Part shown: in pieces, positions 15,868 through 24,251 of the stretch
Numbering within the stretch: the stretch's first letter is position 1
Layout of the letters: every line of letters begins with the position of its first letter
Assembly: GCA_963722815.1 (NCBI GenBank)
Contig: CAVROM010000003.1
Span: forward strand, 434,001-498,000
DNA length: 64,000 nt
Source of the DNA: DASQFQ01 sp963722815
GTDB lineage: Bacteria; Actinomycetota; Thermoleophilia; Solirubrobacterales; Solirubrobacteraceae
Reading direction: 5' to 3'
Translations under genes and position numbers: made by a program
Notes under the pieces: model-generated
Database searches by the model: none
Told to the model about the DNA's origin: nothing
What the model saw: only the letters and a program-made list of their open reading frames with translations

Positions 15868-17325
15868 CTAGGGACAGGGCCCGATGGCAACGCCCGGCGG
15901 GGCGGCAGCGTCGCGGCGAACGTAGACGGGGACGTTGCAGACCGTTGCGGCCAGTCGGTAACCGCGGTCGAGTGTGCGCGCGAGGGCGTGGTGCGGGTCG
16001 AGCTCCCAGCTGGACGGGTGGTGCCAGCGCACCAGCCAGGTTGGCCGCTCCGGCGACGCGAGCAGGCGACGCAGGCGCGGACGCGCGTCCGGCCGGACCC
16101 GCACCATCAAGCTCCACAGGTACGGGTAGGGCTGGCGCCGGCCGGCGTAGTAGACGATGTTGGGTCGCGCGTACATGACGTAGACCGTGTCGCGAGGACC
16201 GGCGTGCTCGCGGATGTAATCGCCGATCGCGAGCTCGCGGTGGTGCGGCGTGTGGTTGTCGAGCCACCGGAACCCCTCGTCTGCGGACCCGAGCGCCATG
16301 TAGGCGACGACGGCCAGCGCCGCGGCGCTGATCGGCGCGGGGACGGAGGCGAGGCCCGCGGCCGCGAGGACGCAACCGGCCGGCACGAGCTCGATCAGGT
16401 AGTGGACGAAGAAGCTGCCCCCGCAGAGCACCCCGACTACGCCGGCCGTCAGCCATGCCGCGAGCGTCGCGAACAGCACGCCGTCGCGGCGAAGGCCCGA
16501 CAGCGCCCCCACCACCGCCCCCCCGACCACCAGCGTCAGCCCCGTGTTCCATGCCGGCTCCTCGAGCTGGCGCATCCGCACCACCAGCGGGAGGTCCGTA
16601 GCGGACAGCGTGTGCAGCAGATCGATGCGGAACCCGAACATCGTGTACGCGAAGTAGCTGAGCGACACGCCGGCGACCGCAAGCCACGCGAGCACGAGCG
16701 ACAGCGGGAGGGCGGCGCCAAGCGCGTAGGCGACCGGCCAGCGGATGCGCACGTCGCGTTCCGCCAAGGCGGAGAGGAGCACGAAGACCACGCCGGCGAA
16801 CCCGGCGTCGAGGAACGACTGCTTGACCAGCACGGCGGTCACCGCCAGCGCCCCGGCGGCGACCACCGCGCCGGTCCGTCGCGAGCGATGGGCGTGGACC
16901 AGGCACAGCACCGAAAGCGTCGAGGGCACCGCGGCCAGGAGTTCGCCCGGGGTGTAGACGGCACCGATCGCGGACGAGCCCGCGAGGAGCGCCGCGAGCA
17001 GGCCGGCGATCACGCCCGCCCGCGGGCCCGCGAGCAAGCGGGCGAGGAGCGCGATCGCGACGACGAGCGCGAGCGCCGCGAGCATTCCCAGCACGCGCAC
17101 CCAATCGGCGCCGCCGAGGACCGCGAGCTTGAACAGCAGGATCAGCAGCGGCGGCCGGTCGAGCCAGTAGTCGCCATAGAGCGAGCCGCCGCCCCAGTGC
17201 TGGGCGAGGAGCGCGATGCCGCCCTCGTCGCGGCCGAGCGGCGCCGACAGCCACGGTACGCGCATGAGCACCACGATCAGCAGGCAGCCGCCGAGGGTCC
17301 ATCGCGCGGCAGAGCGCTCGAGCAC
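15868..17325 (-). CDS. GT39/ArnT-like membrane glycosyltransferase
   Basis: A 485-residue polytopic membrane protein. After the first helix comes 'SAPLGRDEGGIALLAQHW', with the Asp-Glu pair used by GT-C glycosyltransferases (PMT/ArnT type) to bind lipid-linked sugar, then 'YWLDRPPLLILLFKL', also typical. About ten further hydrophobic segments follow, and a soluble extracytoplasmic tail begins around residue 350. These enzymes transfer sugars from polyprenyl phosphate on the outer membrane face. Donor and acceptor are unknown. The start is GTG at 17325; a nearby in-frame alternative cannot be excluded. Confidence 0.75.
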   Translation of the reverse strand: MLERSAARWTLGGCLLIVVLMRVPWLSAPLGRDEGGIALLAQHWGGGSLYGDYWLDRPPLLILLFKLAVLGGADWVRVLGMLAALALVVAIALLARLLAGPRAGVIAGLLAALLAGSSAIGAVYTPGELLAAVPSTLSVLCLVHAHRSRRTGAVVAAGALAVTAVLVKQSFLDAGFAGVVFVLLSALAERDVRIRWPVAYALGAALPLSLVLAWLAVAGVSLSYFAYTMFGFRIDLLHTLSATDLPLVVRMRQLEEPAWNTGLTLVVGGAVVGALSGLRRDGVLFATLAAWLTAGVVGVLCGGSFFVHYLIELVPAGCVLAAAGLASVPAPISAAALAVVAYMALGSADEGFRWLDNHTPHHRELAIGDYIREHAGPRDTVYVMYARPNIVYYAGRRQPYPYLWSLMVRVRPDARPRLRRLLASPERPTWLVRWHHPSSWELDPHHALARTLDRGYRLAATVCNVPVYVRRDAAAPPGVAIGPCP

Positions 17326-17406
17326 GGCGGAGAGCCGCTCGAGCCGGACACGCTGCGCCAGAGCCGGCGGCGGGCGGCGGCGGCGGCGCGGACCAAGGTG
17401 GGACGG

Positions 17407-17508
17407 TTACTCCCCGACAGGATCCGCACCCCACGGTGGTCCTGCCGGCGCCCCGAGGGCGACGGTCAACAGCCAGACCGGTAGCAGCGAGCCGGCGAGC
17501 GTTCGCAT
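17407..17508 (-). CDS. Very small hydrophobic peptide (possible)
   Basis: A 33-codon reading frame with ATG at 17508, preceded by agaagga at a good distance, lies upstream of the GT39-like gene on the same strand. Its first half is a hydrophobic, signal-like stretch (RTLAGSLLPVWLLTVALG) and the rest is Pro/Gly-rich. It could be a small leader or secreted peptide, or chance. The remainder of the 17326-17616 gap shows only the hairpin at 17554-17591. Confidence 0.25.
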   Translation of the reverse strand: MRTLAGSLLPVWLLTVALGAPAGPPWGADPVGE

Positions 17509-17553
17509 GCGGTCCTTCTACCCACTTTCCCGACCGACACGAGTCGTCCGGGT

Positions 17554-17591
17554 GGCCGGCGGATCCCTTTCCCTGACGGGACCCGCCGGCC
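17554..17591 (-). terminator. Hairpin downstream of FAD oxidase gene
   Basis: Arms 17554-17567 and 17578-17591 pair over 14 bp with one mismatch around a 10-base loop, 26 bases past the stop of the minus-strand FAD oxidase. No T-run follows, as is usual in very GC-rich bacteria, so terminator function is presumed. Confidence 0.45.
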
Positions 17592-17616
17592 GAGGCCGGG
17601 GCCGAGGGCTGTTCCC

Positions 17617-18954
17617 CTAGCCCGGCGCCACGTTCTGGTTGAGTCGGAACACGTTGTCGGGGTCGTACTCGGCCTTGACCGCGGCGAGCCGCTCGTAGGC
17701 GCCGCCCGGGTAGGCGGCGCGCACCCGCGCCTCGCCCTCGTCGCGGAGGAAGCCGGCGTACGCGCCGTCGCCGTCGTAGATCCGCTTGCCGAGCGCGGCG
17801 ACCTCAGCCTCGGCCTCCGGCCCGTCGGCGGGGTCGGAGTACATCGCGACGACGTTGCCGATCATCCGCGCGTCCCGGTGGGCGTACGCGGTTGCGTCGG
17901 CCGGCACGCGCGCCATCGCGCCGCCGAGCACGCGCAGCTGCACGACCCGCCCGGGCGCCGCCGAGATCCACTCGACCACGGTCGCCGCGTCGACGTCCGA
18001 CGCGAGCCCGGTGCGCTGGGCCGCGACTGGGTGGTAGTCGGGATCGGCGGGCTGGTACATGCCCGCGTAGGGCATCGGCTTCACCATGTCGGCCAGCGGC
18101 TCGGCGATCGCGCGGAACGGCGCGAGCGCCCGCTCGGCGGCGGCGGCGTCGCCGGTCCAGGCGAGCATCGCCAGCACGATCGGCCGGCCGTGCACCTCGG
18201 CGGGCAGGAACGGCATGGGCGGGGCGCCCATCACGTTGGCGATTGTGGAGAGCGCAGTGGGCGCCGCCTCCGCCTCGGCGACGAAGCGGTCAACGACGTT
18301 GGCCGTCGCCGGCAGGACGAGGATGCCGCCGGTGAACTGCGACACGTCGTGCAGCTGGAAGCGCAGCCGCGTGACGACCCCGAAGTTGCCACCGCCGCCG
18401 CGGATCGCCCAGAACAGGTCGGGGTGCCGCTCGGCGTCGACCTCCAGCACCCGGCCGTCGGCGGTCACGATCTCCGCCGCCAGGAGCTGGTCGATCGTCA
18501 TGCCGTGCTCGCGGACGAGGAAGCCGACCCCGCCGCTGAGCGTGATGCCGCCGATCCCGACCGAGCCGGCGTCGCCGAAGCCGGTGGCGAGCCCGTGCTC
18601 ACCCGCGGCGGTGGTGTACTCGCCGGCGGTGAGGCCGCCGCCGGCCCACGCGGTGCGCCCCGCGACATCGAGGTCGAGCCCGCGCAGGCCGCGCAGGTCG
18701 AGCACGACGCCGCCGTCGCTGGCGGAGTGGCCGGCGGGGCTGTGGCCGCCGCCGCGGACGGCCAGCTCGGCGCCGCTGTCGCGGGCGAGCGCGATGACGC
18801 GGGCCACGTCGGCCGCGTCGGTGGGGCGGGCGATCAGCGCGGGGCGCCGGTCGACATTGCCCAGGAAGACGGTGCGCGCGACGTCGTAGCCAGGGTCCTC
18901 GGGCGTGAGGATGGGGCCCCGGATATCGCTCGCGTCAGGGGAGATGGAGAGCAT
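17617..18954 (-). CDS. FAD-binding oxidoreductase (PCMH/BBE type)
   Basis: A 445-residue flavoprotein of the FAD_binding_4/BBE (berberine-bridge-like) family. It shows 'LAVRGGGHSPAGHS', with the His that usually carries covalently attached FAD, then 'GSVGIGGITLSGGVGFLVREHGMTIDQLL' in the PCMH fold and 'DLFWAIRGGGGNFGVVT'. The BBE C-terminus is 'AVKAEYDPDNVFRLNQN'. Such enzymes oxidise sugars, alcohols or secondary metabolites with O2. No signal peptide is seen, so it is probably cytoplasmic. Substrate unknown. Confidence 0.9.
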   Translation of the reverse strand: MLSISPDASDIRGPILTPEDPGYDVARTVFLGNVDRRPALIARPTDAADVARVIALARDSGAELAVRGGGHSPAGHSASDGGVVLDLRGLRGLDLDVAGRTAWAGGGLTAGEYTTAAGEHGLATGFGDAGSVGIGGITLSGGVGFLVREHGMTIDQLLAAEIVTADGRVLEVDAERHPDLFWAIRGGGGNFGVVTRLRFQLHDVSQFTGGILVLPATANVVDRFVAEAEAAPTALSTIANVMGAPPMPFLPAEVHGRPIVLAMLAWTGDAAAAERALAPFRAIAEPLADMVKPMPYAGMYQPADPDYHPVAAQRTGLASDVDAATVVEWISAAPGRVVQLRVLGGAMARVPADATAYAHRDARMIGNVVAMYSDPADGPEAEAEVAALGKRIYDGDGAYAGFLRDEGEARVRAAYPGGAYERLAAVKAEYDPDNVFRLNQNVAPG

Positions 18955-19087
18955 CGTCCGAGGCTGTCAGACGAAAGCGGAACCATGCTTCCGGATACCA
19001 CCAGGCCGGGGGTACGGGCAGCCGTACCCTCACCGGCGTCCCCTGGCCCTTGCCCAGGGGACGCCGAACCCGACCCACTGCTGACGG

Positions 19088-19660
19088 CTAGGCCGCGGCG
19101 GGCGCGAGCTCCGGGGTGACCGGGGCGTAGCGCTCGTCGTGGCCCTTGCGCGTCGCCAGGTAGGCGAGCGGCGCAAGCATCGCGCGGACGATCGGCGCCG
19201 GCGGGAACGGCGCTTTGACCTCGCGGCGGTACTGGCGGACGAAGAGCGCCAGGTCCAGCGGCTTCGGCATGCCCTTGGAGGTCGTCCGGCCGTCCTCGGC
19301 GAGCGCGACGGTCGTCTCGAAGAGCTGCTCCATCTGGAGCGCCGGGCGGACCTGGACGCGGACCTTGGCGGTCTCGTCGCCCGCGTTCTTGAAGGCGTGG
19401 ACCTTGCCGGCCGGCACGGTGACGACGTCGCCGGGGCCGGCGACGATCTTCTTCAGGCCCATGCGGAAGGCCATCTTGCCCTCGACGATCTCGAAGCGCT
19501 CCTCCTGCTCGGGGTGGATGTGCGCACCGGGCACGGCGCCGTCGGGGGACAGCTCGAGCTCGATCTCGAGCAGCTCGCCGTCGGTGTCGGCAGCAGTCTG
19601 GATGAAGGTGATCTTCTCGCCGCTGACGGGGTTCTCGAGGGTCTGTCCTGCGTAAGCCAT
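19088..19660 (-). CDS. Cupin domain protein
   Basis: A 190-residue protein with one cupin barrel. Motif 1 is 'GAHIHPEQEERFEIVEGKMAFRMG' (two His and a Glu as metal ligands) and motif 2 is 'PGDVVTVPAGKVHAFKNAG' (final His). A C-terminal helical extension of ~70 residues follows. It starts at ATG with a gga-rich leader (ctccccaggagaccc on the minus strand). Function could be enzymatic or binding and cannot be told from the sequence. Confidence 0.85.
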   Translation of the reverse strand: MAYAGQTLENPVSGEKITFIQTAADTDGELLEIELELSPDGAVPGAHIHPEQEERFEIVEGKMAFRMGLKKIVAGPGDVVTVPAGKVHAFKNAGDETAKVRVQVRPALQMEQLFETTVALAEDGRTTSKGMPKPLDLALFVRQYRREVKAPFPPAPIVRAMLAPLAYLATRKGHDERYAPVTPELAPAAA

Positions 19661-19789
19661 TTCGGGTCTCCTGGGGAGGTTCGGGGAGGGTTTGCTGCGG
19701 TGAGAGCAAGCTACGGTCCAGGAGCCCTCGCGTCGTCAGCCTGGCTGACGGTCTTGCGTCCACCTTGAGGATGACCCTAGGGTGGCCTT

Positions 19790-20713
19790 GTGCTGCACGT
19801 CACCAACGGCGACTCCACGACCGCGACCATGGAGCTGGCCGGCCTCGCCGGCGATCTGCTCCCGTGGCGGGACGTCCTCCACGAGGGCCCGGTCCCCGAC
19901 CTCCCGCAGGACGAGCTGCGGCGCGTGCGCGCCGATTACCTGGCCACGCTCGGGCCCGTCGAGACGGCCGAGGTCGAGGCCGAGCTGCTCGTGCGCGACG
20001 AGCGCCTGGCGAGCGCGGTGGACAGCTGCGAGCCGGTCGTCCTGTGGTTCGAGCACGATCTCTACGACCAGCTCCAGCTGATCCAGATCCTCGCTGGGCT
20101 GCCGGACTTCCCCACGCGCGTCGAGCTGATCTGCATCGGGACGTTCCCCGGCCGGCCGGACTTCCACGGCCTCGGGGAGCTCGAGCCCGGCGAGCTGGCG
20201 AGCCTTTGGCCCGTCCGGACCGCGGTCACGCCTGAGCACGTCCACCTCGCGCGCGACGCGTGGGCCGCGCTGCGCGGCGGCGACCCGCGCGCGCTCGCTC
20301 GCGCCGCCGCCACGCCCGACGAGCGGCTGCCCTACCTCGCCCCGGCGCTCAGGCGCCTGCTCGAGGAGCTGCCCGGCACCCGCGACGGCCTCGGCCGCAG
20401 CGAGCGCCAGCTGCTCGAGGCCGTGGAGGCCGGCGCGCGCGACCGCTTCGCCGCGTTCCTGAGCGCGACGGGCGACGAGGAGGCGCCGTTCATGGGCGAC
20501 ACGATCGCCTTCGACCGGCTGGCCGGCCTCGAAGGCCTCGTGCACGACAACGGCGACCTCAAGCTCACGCCCGAGGGCGAGGCGGTGCTGGCCGGCGAAG
20601 CCGACCGCGTCGCGCTGATCGGCTTCGACCGCTGGCTCGGCGGCCTCCACGTCACCTCGCACGGCCGGCTCTGGCGCTGGGACCACGCGCGAGGCGTCCT
20701 CAGCGAATCCTGA
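19790..20713 (+). CDS. DUF1835 domain protein
   Basis: A 307-residue protein beginning 'LHVTNGDSTTATM', followed by 'DVLHEGPVP' and 'PVVLWFEHDLYDQLQLIQIL', the hallmark blocks of DUF1835. The C-terminal part carries a winged-helix-like region (~residues 195-290, 'GLGRSERQLLEAVEAG', 'FMGDTIAFDRLAGL'). The molecular role of the family is unknown. GTG start. It lies 18 bases upstream of the CFA synthase gene, so it may be cotranscribed with that operon. Confidence 0.85.
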   Translation: MLHVTNGDSTTATMELAGLAGDLLPWRDVLHEGPVPDLPQDELRRVRADYLATLGPVETAEVEAELLVRDERLASAVDSCEPVVLWFEHDLYDQLQLIQILAGLPDFPTRVELICIGTFPGRPDFHGLGELEPGELASLWPVRTAVTPEHVHLARDAWAALRGGDPRALARAAATPDERLPYLAPALRRLLEELPGTRDGLGRSERQLLEAVEAGARDRFAAFLSATGDEEAPFMGDTIAFDRLAGLEGLVHDNGDLKLTPEGEAVLAGEADRVALIGFDRWLGGLHVTSHGRLWRWDHARGVLSES

Positions 20714-20731
20714 CCCGCTAGCGTCGAAGGC

Positions 20732-21928
20732 ATGCCTGGTACCGCCTCGTTCCGCACGGCGCTCGAGGATGCGCTCCCCGAGCGGCCGTTCCGCGTCGTC
20801 CTCTGGGACGGCTCCGAAGTCCCGCCCACGCAGCCCAACGGCGGCCCGACCTTCACCGCTACCTCGCCGCAGGCGCTCGCGCACGTGCTGCGCGCGCCCG
20901 GCGAGCTTGGGCTCGGCCGCGCCTATGTCACCGGCGCGATCGACGTCGACGACCTCGACGCCGTCGTCAAGGTCGTCGACACCTGGCAGCCCCCGCCGCT
21001 CGACCGCCGCACCAAGGCCAAGCTCGCACTCGCCGCGCTGCGCGCCACCGGCGTCGTCCGCCCGCCGGCGCCGCCGTCCTCCGAGCTCCCGCCCAAGGGC
21101 CGCTTCCACTCGATCGCGCGCGACTCGCGCGCGGTGCGCCACCACTACGACGTCCCGCCCGAGTTCTTCCGCCTCTTCCTCGGCCCGACGATGACCTACT
21201 CGTGCGCGATCTTCTCGCGCGGGGCGGAGACGCTCGAGGAGGCGCAGGAGACCAAGCTCGAGCTCGTGTGCCAGAAGCTGGCGCTGACGCGTGGCCAGCG
21301 CGTGCTCGACGTCGGCTGCGGCTGGGGCTCGTTCGCGATCCATGCCGCCCAGCGCCACGGCGTCCACGTCACGGGCATCACGCTCTCGCCGCCGCAGGTG
21401 GAGACCGCGCGGCGCCGCGCCGAGGAGGCGGGGGTCGCCGACCGCACCGACTTCCGCGTCGTCGACTACCGCCAGCTCGCGGGCGAGTCGTTCGACGCCG
21501 TCTCCTCGATCGGCATGGTCGAGCACGTCGGCGCCGAGCAGATGGACGAGTACGCGCGCCGGCTGCGCGGCGCGCTGCGCCCGGGCGGGCGGCTGCTCAA
21601 CCATGGCATCGCCAACCTCCGCCAGGAGGATCCGAAGCCCGGTGACTTCTCCGCCCGCTACGTCTTCCCCGACGGGGCGCCGCAGCCGCTTTCGCGCGTG
21701 CTGCTCGCGCTCGAGCGCGCGGGGCTGGAGACCCACCACATCGAGGACTTCCGCGACGACTACGCCGAGACGCTGCGCCACTGGGCGCGCCGGCTCGACG
21801 AGAACATCGAGGAGGCGACGCGGCTGGCCGGCCCGGAGCGCGTGCGCGTGTGGCGGCTCTACCTGCGCGCGGCGCGCAACGGCTTCGAGACCGGCTTCAC
21901 GTCGATCTACCAGGTCCGCGCGTCGTGA
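20732..21928 (+). CDS. Cyclopropane-fatty-acyl-phospholipid synthase family methyltransferase
   Basis: A 398-residue CFA/mycolic-acid-type methyltransferase. The N-terminal ~120 residues form the lipid-binding domain ('RAYVTGAIDVDDLDAVVK'). Then come 'SRAVRHHYDVPPEFFRLFLGPTMTYSCAIF', 'RVLDVGCGWGSFAIHAAQ' (SAM motif I, residues ~191-208), 'GITLSPPQVETAR' and 'SIGMVEHVG' with the catalytic-site Glu. It methylates or cyclopropanates unsaturated acyl chains of membrane phospholipids, which helps stress tolerance. Its stop overlaps the GTG of the asparaginase gene (GTGA), so the two are translationally coupled. Confidence 0.92.
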   Translation: MPGTASFRTALEDALPERPFRVVLWDGSEVPPTQPNGGPTFTATSPQALAHVLRAPGELGLGRAYVTGAIDVDDLDAVVKVVDTWQPPPLDRRTKAKLALAALRATGVVRPPAPPSSELPPKGRFHSIARDSRAVRHHYDVPPEFFRLFLGPTMTYSCAIFSRGAETLEEAQETKLELVCQKLALTRGQRVLDVGCGWGSFAIHAAQRHGVHVTGITLSPPQVETARRRAEEAGVADRTDFRVVDYRQLAGESFDAVSSIGMVEHVGAEQMDEYARRLRGALRPGGRLLNHGIANLRQEDPKPGDFSARYVFPDGAPQPLSRVLLALERAGLETHHIEDFRDDYAETLRHWARRLDENIEEATRLAGPERVRVWRLYLRAARNGFETGFTSIYQVRAS

Positions 21929-22920
21929 TCGGCGAGGCGCTGGTGCGCGTGCGGCGCGGCGCCGGCGTCGAGAGCGAGCACCGCGTCGCGTGGGCGACGA
22001 CCGACCGCGGCCGCGGCGGTCGCGCGCACGCCGCCGGGGGTGGATCCGCCGCCTACCCCGGCCCGACGATCTACGCGCGCTCGGCGGCCAAGCCGTTCCA
22101 GGCGCTGGCCGGAGTGCGCGCGGGCGTGCCCGAGCGCTTCGGGCTGAGCACCGAGCACCTCGCGATGGCGTGCGCCTCGCACGGGGGCAGCGACGCGCAC
22201 GTCGAGCGGGTGCGCGAGATTCTCGCCGCCGCCGGCCGGGGCGAGGACGATCTCGCCTGCGGCGCGTCCGAGCCGCGCGACCCGGCCGCGGCGATCGCGT
22301 TCCGCGGCGCCGGCGAGCAGCCCGCCTCGGTCCGCCACAACTGCTCCGGCAAGCACGCCTTCGGGCTCGCGTTCGCCGCCGCCGAGGGCTGGCCGACCGA
22401 GGGCTACATCGACAAGGGCCACCCGCTGCAGGACGCGATGGAGGGCGGGATGGCGGAGGCGGCGCGCGTCCGGCCCGGCGAGCTGACGCGCGCCACCGAC
22501 GGCTGCGGCATGCGCACGTTCTCGGTCCCGATCGCGCGGCTCGCGGCGGCGTTCGGACGGCTCGCGTCGGGCGGCCTCGGGCCGTCGGGCGAGCGGCTCG
22601 CGGCGGCGATGAGCGCCCACCCGCAGCTCGTCGCCTACGACGGCGCGATCGACACCGAGCTGATGCGCGCGCACCCGCGGCTGGTCAGCAAGATCGGCGC
22701 CGAGGGCGTGCTCGGGATCGGCCTGCCCGACGGCCGCGGTGCGGCGCTCAAGGTGCTCGACGGCGCCACCCGCGCGCTCGACGTCGTCGCGCCGCTGCTG
22801 CTCGAGGAGCATTGGGAGATCGAAGTCGGCGGCGAGGTGCTCGACGAGCTGCGGGCGGGGCCGGTGCACAACTCGCGCGGAGAGCGCGTCGGCGGCGCCG
22901 AGGCGACGCTCGCCGCGTGA
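21925..22920 (+). CDS. Asparaginase II family protein (PF06089 type)
   Basis: A 331-residue protein of the thermolabile L-asparaginase/asparaginase II family. Marks include 'SAAKPFQALAGV', 'MACASHGGSDAHVERV', 'VRHNCSGKHAFGLAFA' (Cys-Ser-Gly-Lys-His block), 'TDGCGMRTFSVP' and 'HPQLVAYDGAIDTELM'. It hydrolyses asparagine to aspartate and ammonia, or a similar amide, in the cytoplasm. The GTG start overlaps the CFA synthase stop, and its own stop overlaps the next GTG; the three genes form a tight operon. Confidence 0.9.
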   Translation: MIGEALVRVRRGAGVESEHRVAWATTDRGRGGRAHAAGGGSAAYPGPTIYARSAAKPFQALAGVRAGVPERFGLSTEHLAMACASHGGSDAHVERVREILAAAGRGEDDLACGASEPRDPAAAIAFRGAGEQPASVRHNCSGKHAFGLAFAAAEGWPTEGYIDKGHPLQDAMEGGMAEAARVRPGELTRATDGCGMRTFSVPIARLAAAFGRLASGGLGPSGERLAAAMSAHPQLVAYDGAIDTELMRAHPRLVSKIGAEGVLGIGLPDGRGAALKVLDGATRALDVVAPLLLEEHWEIEVGGEVLDELRAGPVHNSRGERVGGAEATLAA

Positions 22921-24104
22921 TCGACGCCGCCGCGATCGCCCGCGACACGGCTGCGCTGGTCCAGGCGCCGAGCCTCACCGGCGACGAGCGCCCGGCGCTC
23001 GAGCGGCTCGGCGAGCTGGCCGCCGCGCTCGGACTCGACGCCGAGCTGCACGAGCACGACCTCGCCGCTCTGCGCGCGCATCCGGACCACCCCGGTGAGG
23101 AGGCGCCGCGTGACGAGCTGCTCGGGCTCAGCGTGACGCTGCCCGGCACGCGCCCGGGCCGGATCGCGCTGAACGGCCACGTCGACGTCGTCGGGGTCGG
23201 GAGCCGGCCGTGGGCGTATGAGCCGTTCGCGGGGACGATCGCAGACGGGCACGTGCACGGCCGCGGCTCGGTCGACATGAAGGGCGGGGTCGTGGCGGCG
23301 CTGCACGCGCTGGCCGAGCTGCGCGAGGGCGATCGCCCCGAGGTCGTGCTGCAGGCGGTCGCCTCCGAGGAGGACGGCGGGCTCGGCACGTTCGCCGCAC
23401 TCGAGCGCGACGCCGCCTTCGACGCGGTGCTGATCCCGGAGCCGACGGGCTACGAGGTGGTGTGCGCGCAGGCGGGCGCGCTGACCTTCCACGTCACCGT
23501 GCGCGGTCGCGCCGCCCACGCCGCGATGCGGCTCGCCGGCTGCTCCGCGCTCGACCGCTACGTCGGCCTCCACCTCGCGATACAGGCGCACGAGCGCACG
23601 ATCAACCGCGCCGTCGAGCACCCGGCGATGCAGGCGCTCGCGCTGCCCTATCCGATCAACGTCGGACTGATCGAGGGCGGCGAGTGGTCGAGCTCGGTCC
23701 CCGACCGCGTCGTGTTCGAGGGCCGCCTCGGCGTGCCGCTCGGCGCCGATCTGGGGGAGGCGCGGGCCGCGTTCGAGGCCGTGCTCGACGACGGCGAGTC
23801 GCCGCCGCCCGAGGTCGAGTGGACCGGCGGCCAGTTCGCCCCCGGCGCCACGCCGCCCGGCGACTCGTGGGTGGCGAAGGTCGCCGCCGCCGTGCAGGCC
23901 GAGCGAGGCGCTCCCGCCCGGCTGACCGGCGTGCCCTACGGCGCCGACATGCGCCTCTATTGCGCCCGCGGGATCCCGGCGGTGATGGTCGGCACGCCCG
24001 GGCTCGAGCTCGCGCACGCGGTCGATGAGCGGGTGAGCGTGGCGGATCTGGCGGCCGTGGCAAGGATCATCGTGCGGGCGGTGCGAGCGAACGGCGGGCA
24101 TTGA
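22917..24104 (+). CDS. M20 family metallopeptidase (ArgE/DapE/ACY1 type)
   Basis: A 395-residue zinc amidohydrolase. Metal and catalytic residues lie in 'LNGHVDVVGVG' (His, Asp), 'GRGSVDMKGGVVAAL' (bridging Asp), 'AVASEEDGGLGT' (catalytic Glu, Glu ligand) and 'ELAHAVDERV' (last His). The lid/dimerisation domain sits at ~residues 190-290. Likely substrates are N-acyl amino acids or dipeptides; its coupling to an asparaginase fits amino-acid scavenging. The GTG start overlaps the asparaginase stop. The stop codon lies inside the left arm of the 121 bp palindrome. Confidence 0.9.
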   Translation: MIDAAAIARDTAALVQAPSLTGDERPALERLGELAAALGLDAELHEHDLAALRAHPDHPGEEAPRDELLGLSVTLPGTRPGRIALNGHVDVVGVGSRPWAYEPFAGTIADGHVHGRGSVDMKGGVVAALHALAELREGDRPEVVLQAVASEEDGGLGTFAALERDAAFDAVLIPEPTGYEVVCAQAGALTFHVTVRGRAAHAAMRLAGCSALDRYVGLHLAIQAHERTINRAVEHPAMQALALPYPINVGLIEGGEWSSSVPDRVVFEGRLGVPLGADLGEARAAFEAVLDDGESPPPEVEWTGGQFAPGATPPGDSWVAKVAAAVQAERGAPARLTGVPYGADMRLYCARGIPAVMVGTPGLELAHAVDERVSVADLAAVARIIVRAVRANGGH

Positions 24105-24217
24105 GGAGGGGGTTCGAACGGCCGTGGCGGCCAAGGTTGCTCGATTTGGTGCGCTATAGCGCCCCGAACTTGACAACTTTGGCAGCCGGGGCAGTTGGAA
24201 CCCGCCTCCTCAATGCC
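24097..24217. repeat. 121 bp near-perfect palindrome between convergent genes
   Basis: Centred on gcgctatagcgc (24151-24162). The outermost arms (24097-24115 and 24198-24217) match over 19 of 20 positions, and the inner parts also pair (gccaaggttg with caactttggc, and so on), giving one long hairpin. It fills the gap between the M20 gene and pepF, which converge here. It may act as a two-way terminator or be a MITE/REP-like element. Its outer edge shares gaggag and gggttcgaacg with the palindrome at 45.4 kb. Confidence 0.75.
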
Positions 24218-24251
24218 AGCCGTTGACGTTCGCCGGCGCTGCCTCGAACGA

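Noticed and set aside
24105..24125. gggttcgaac resembling a tRNA T-arm (also at 45361)
   Set aside because: No acceptor, D or anticodon arms can be folded around either copy; both belong to palindromes.
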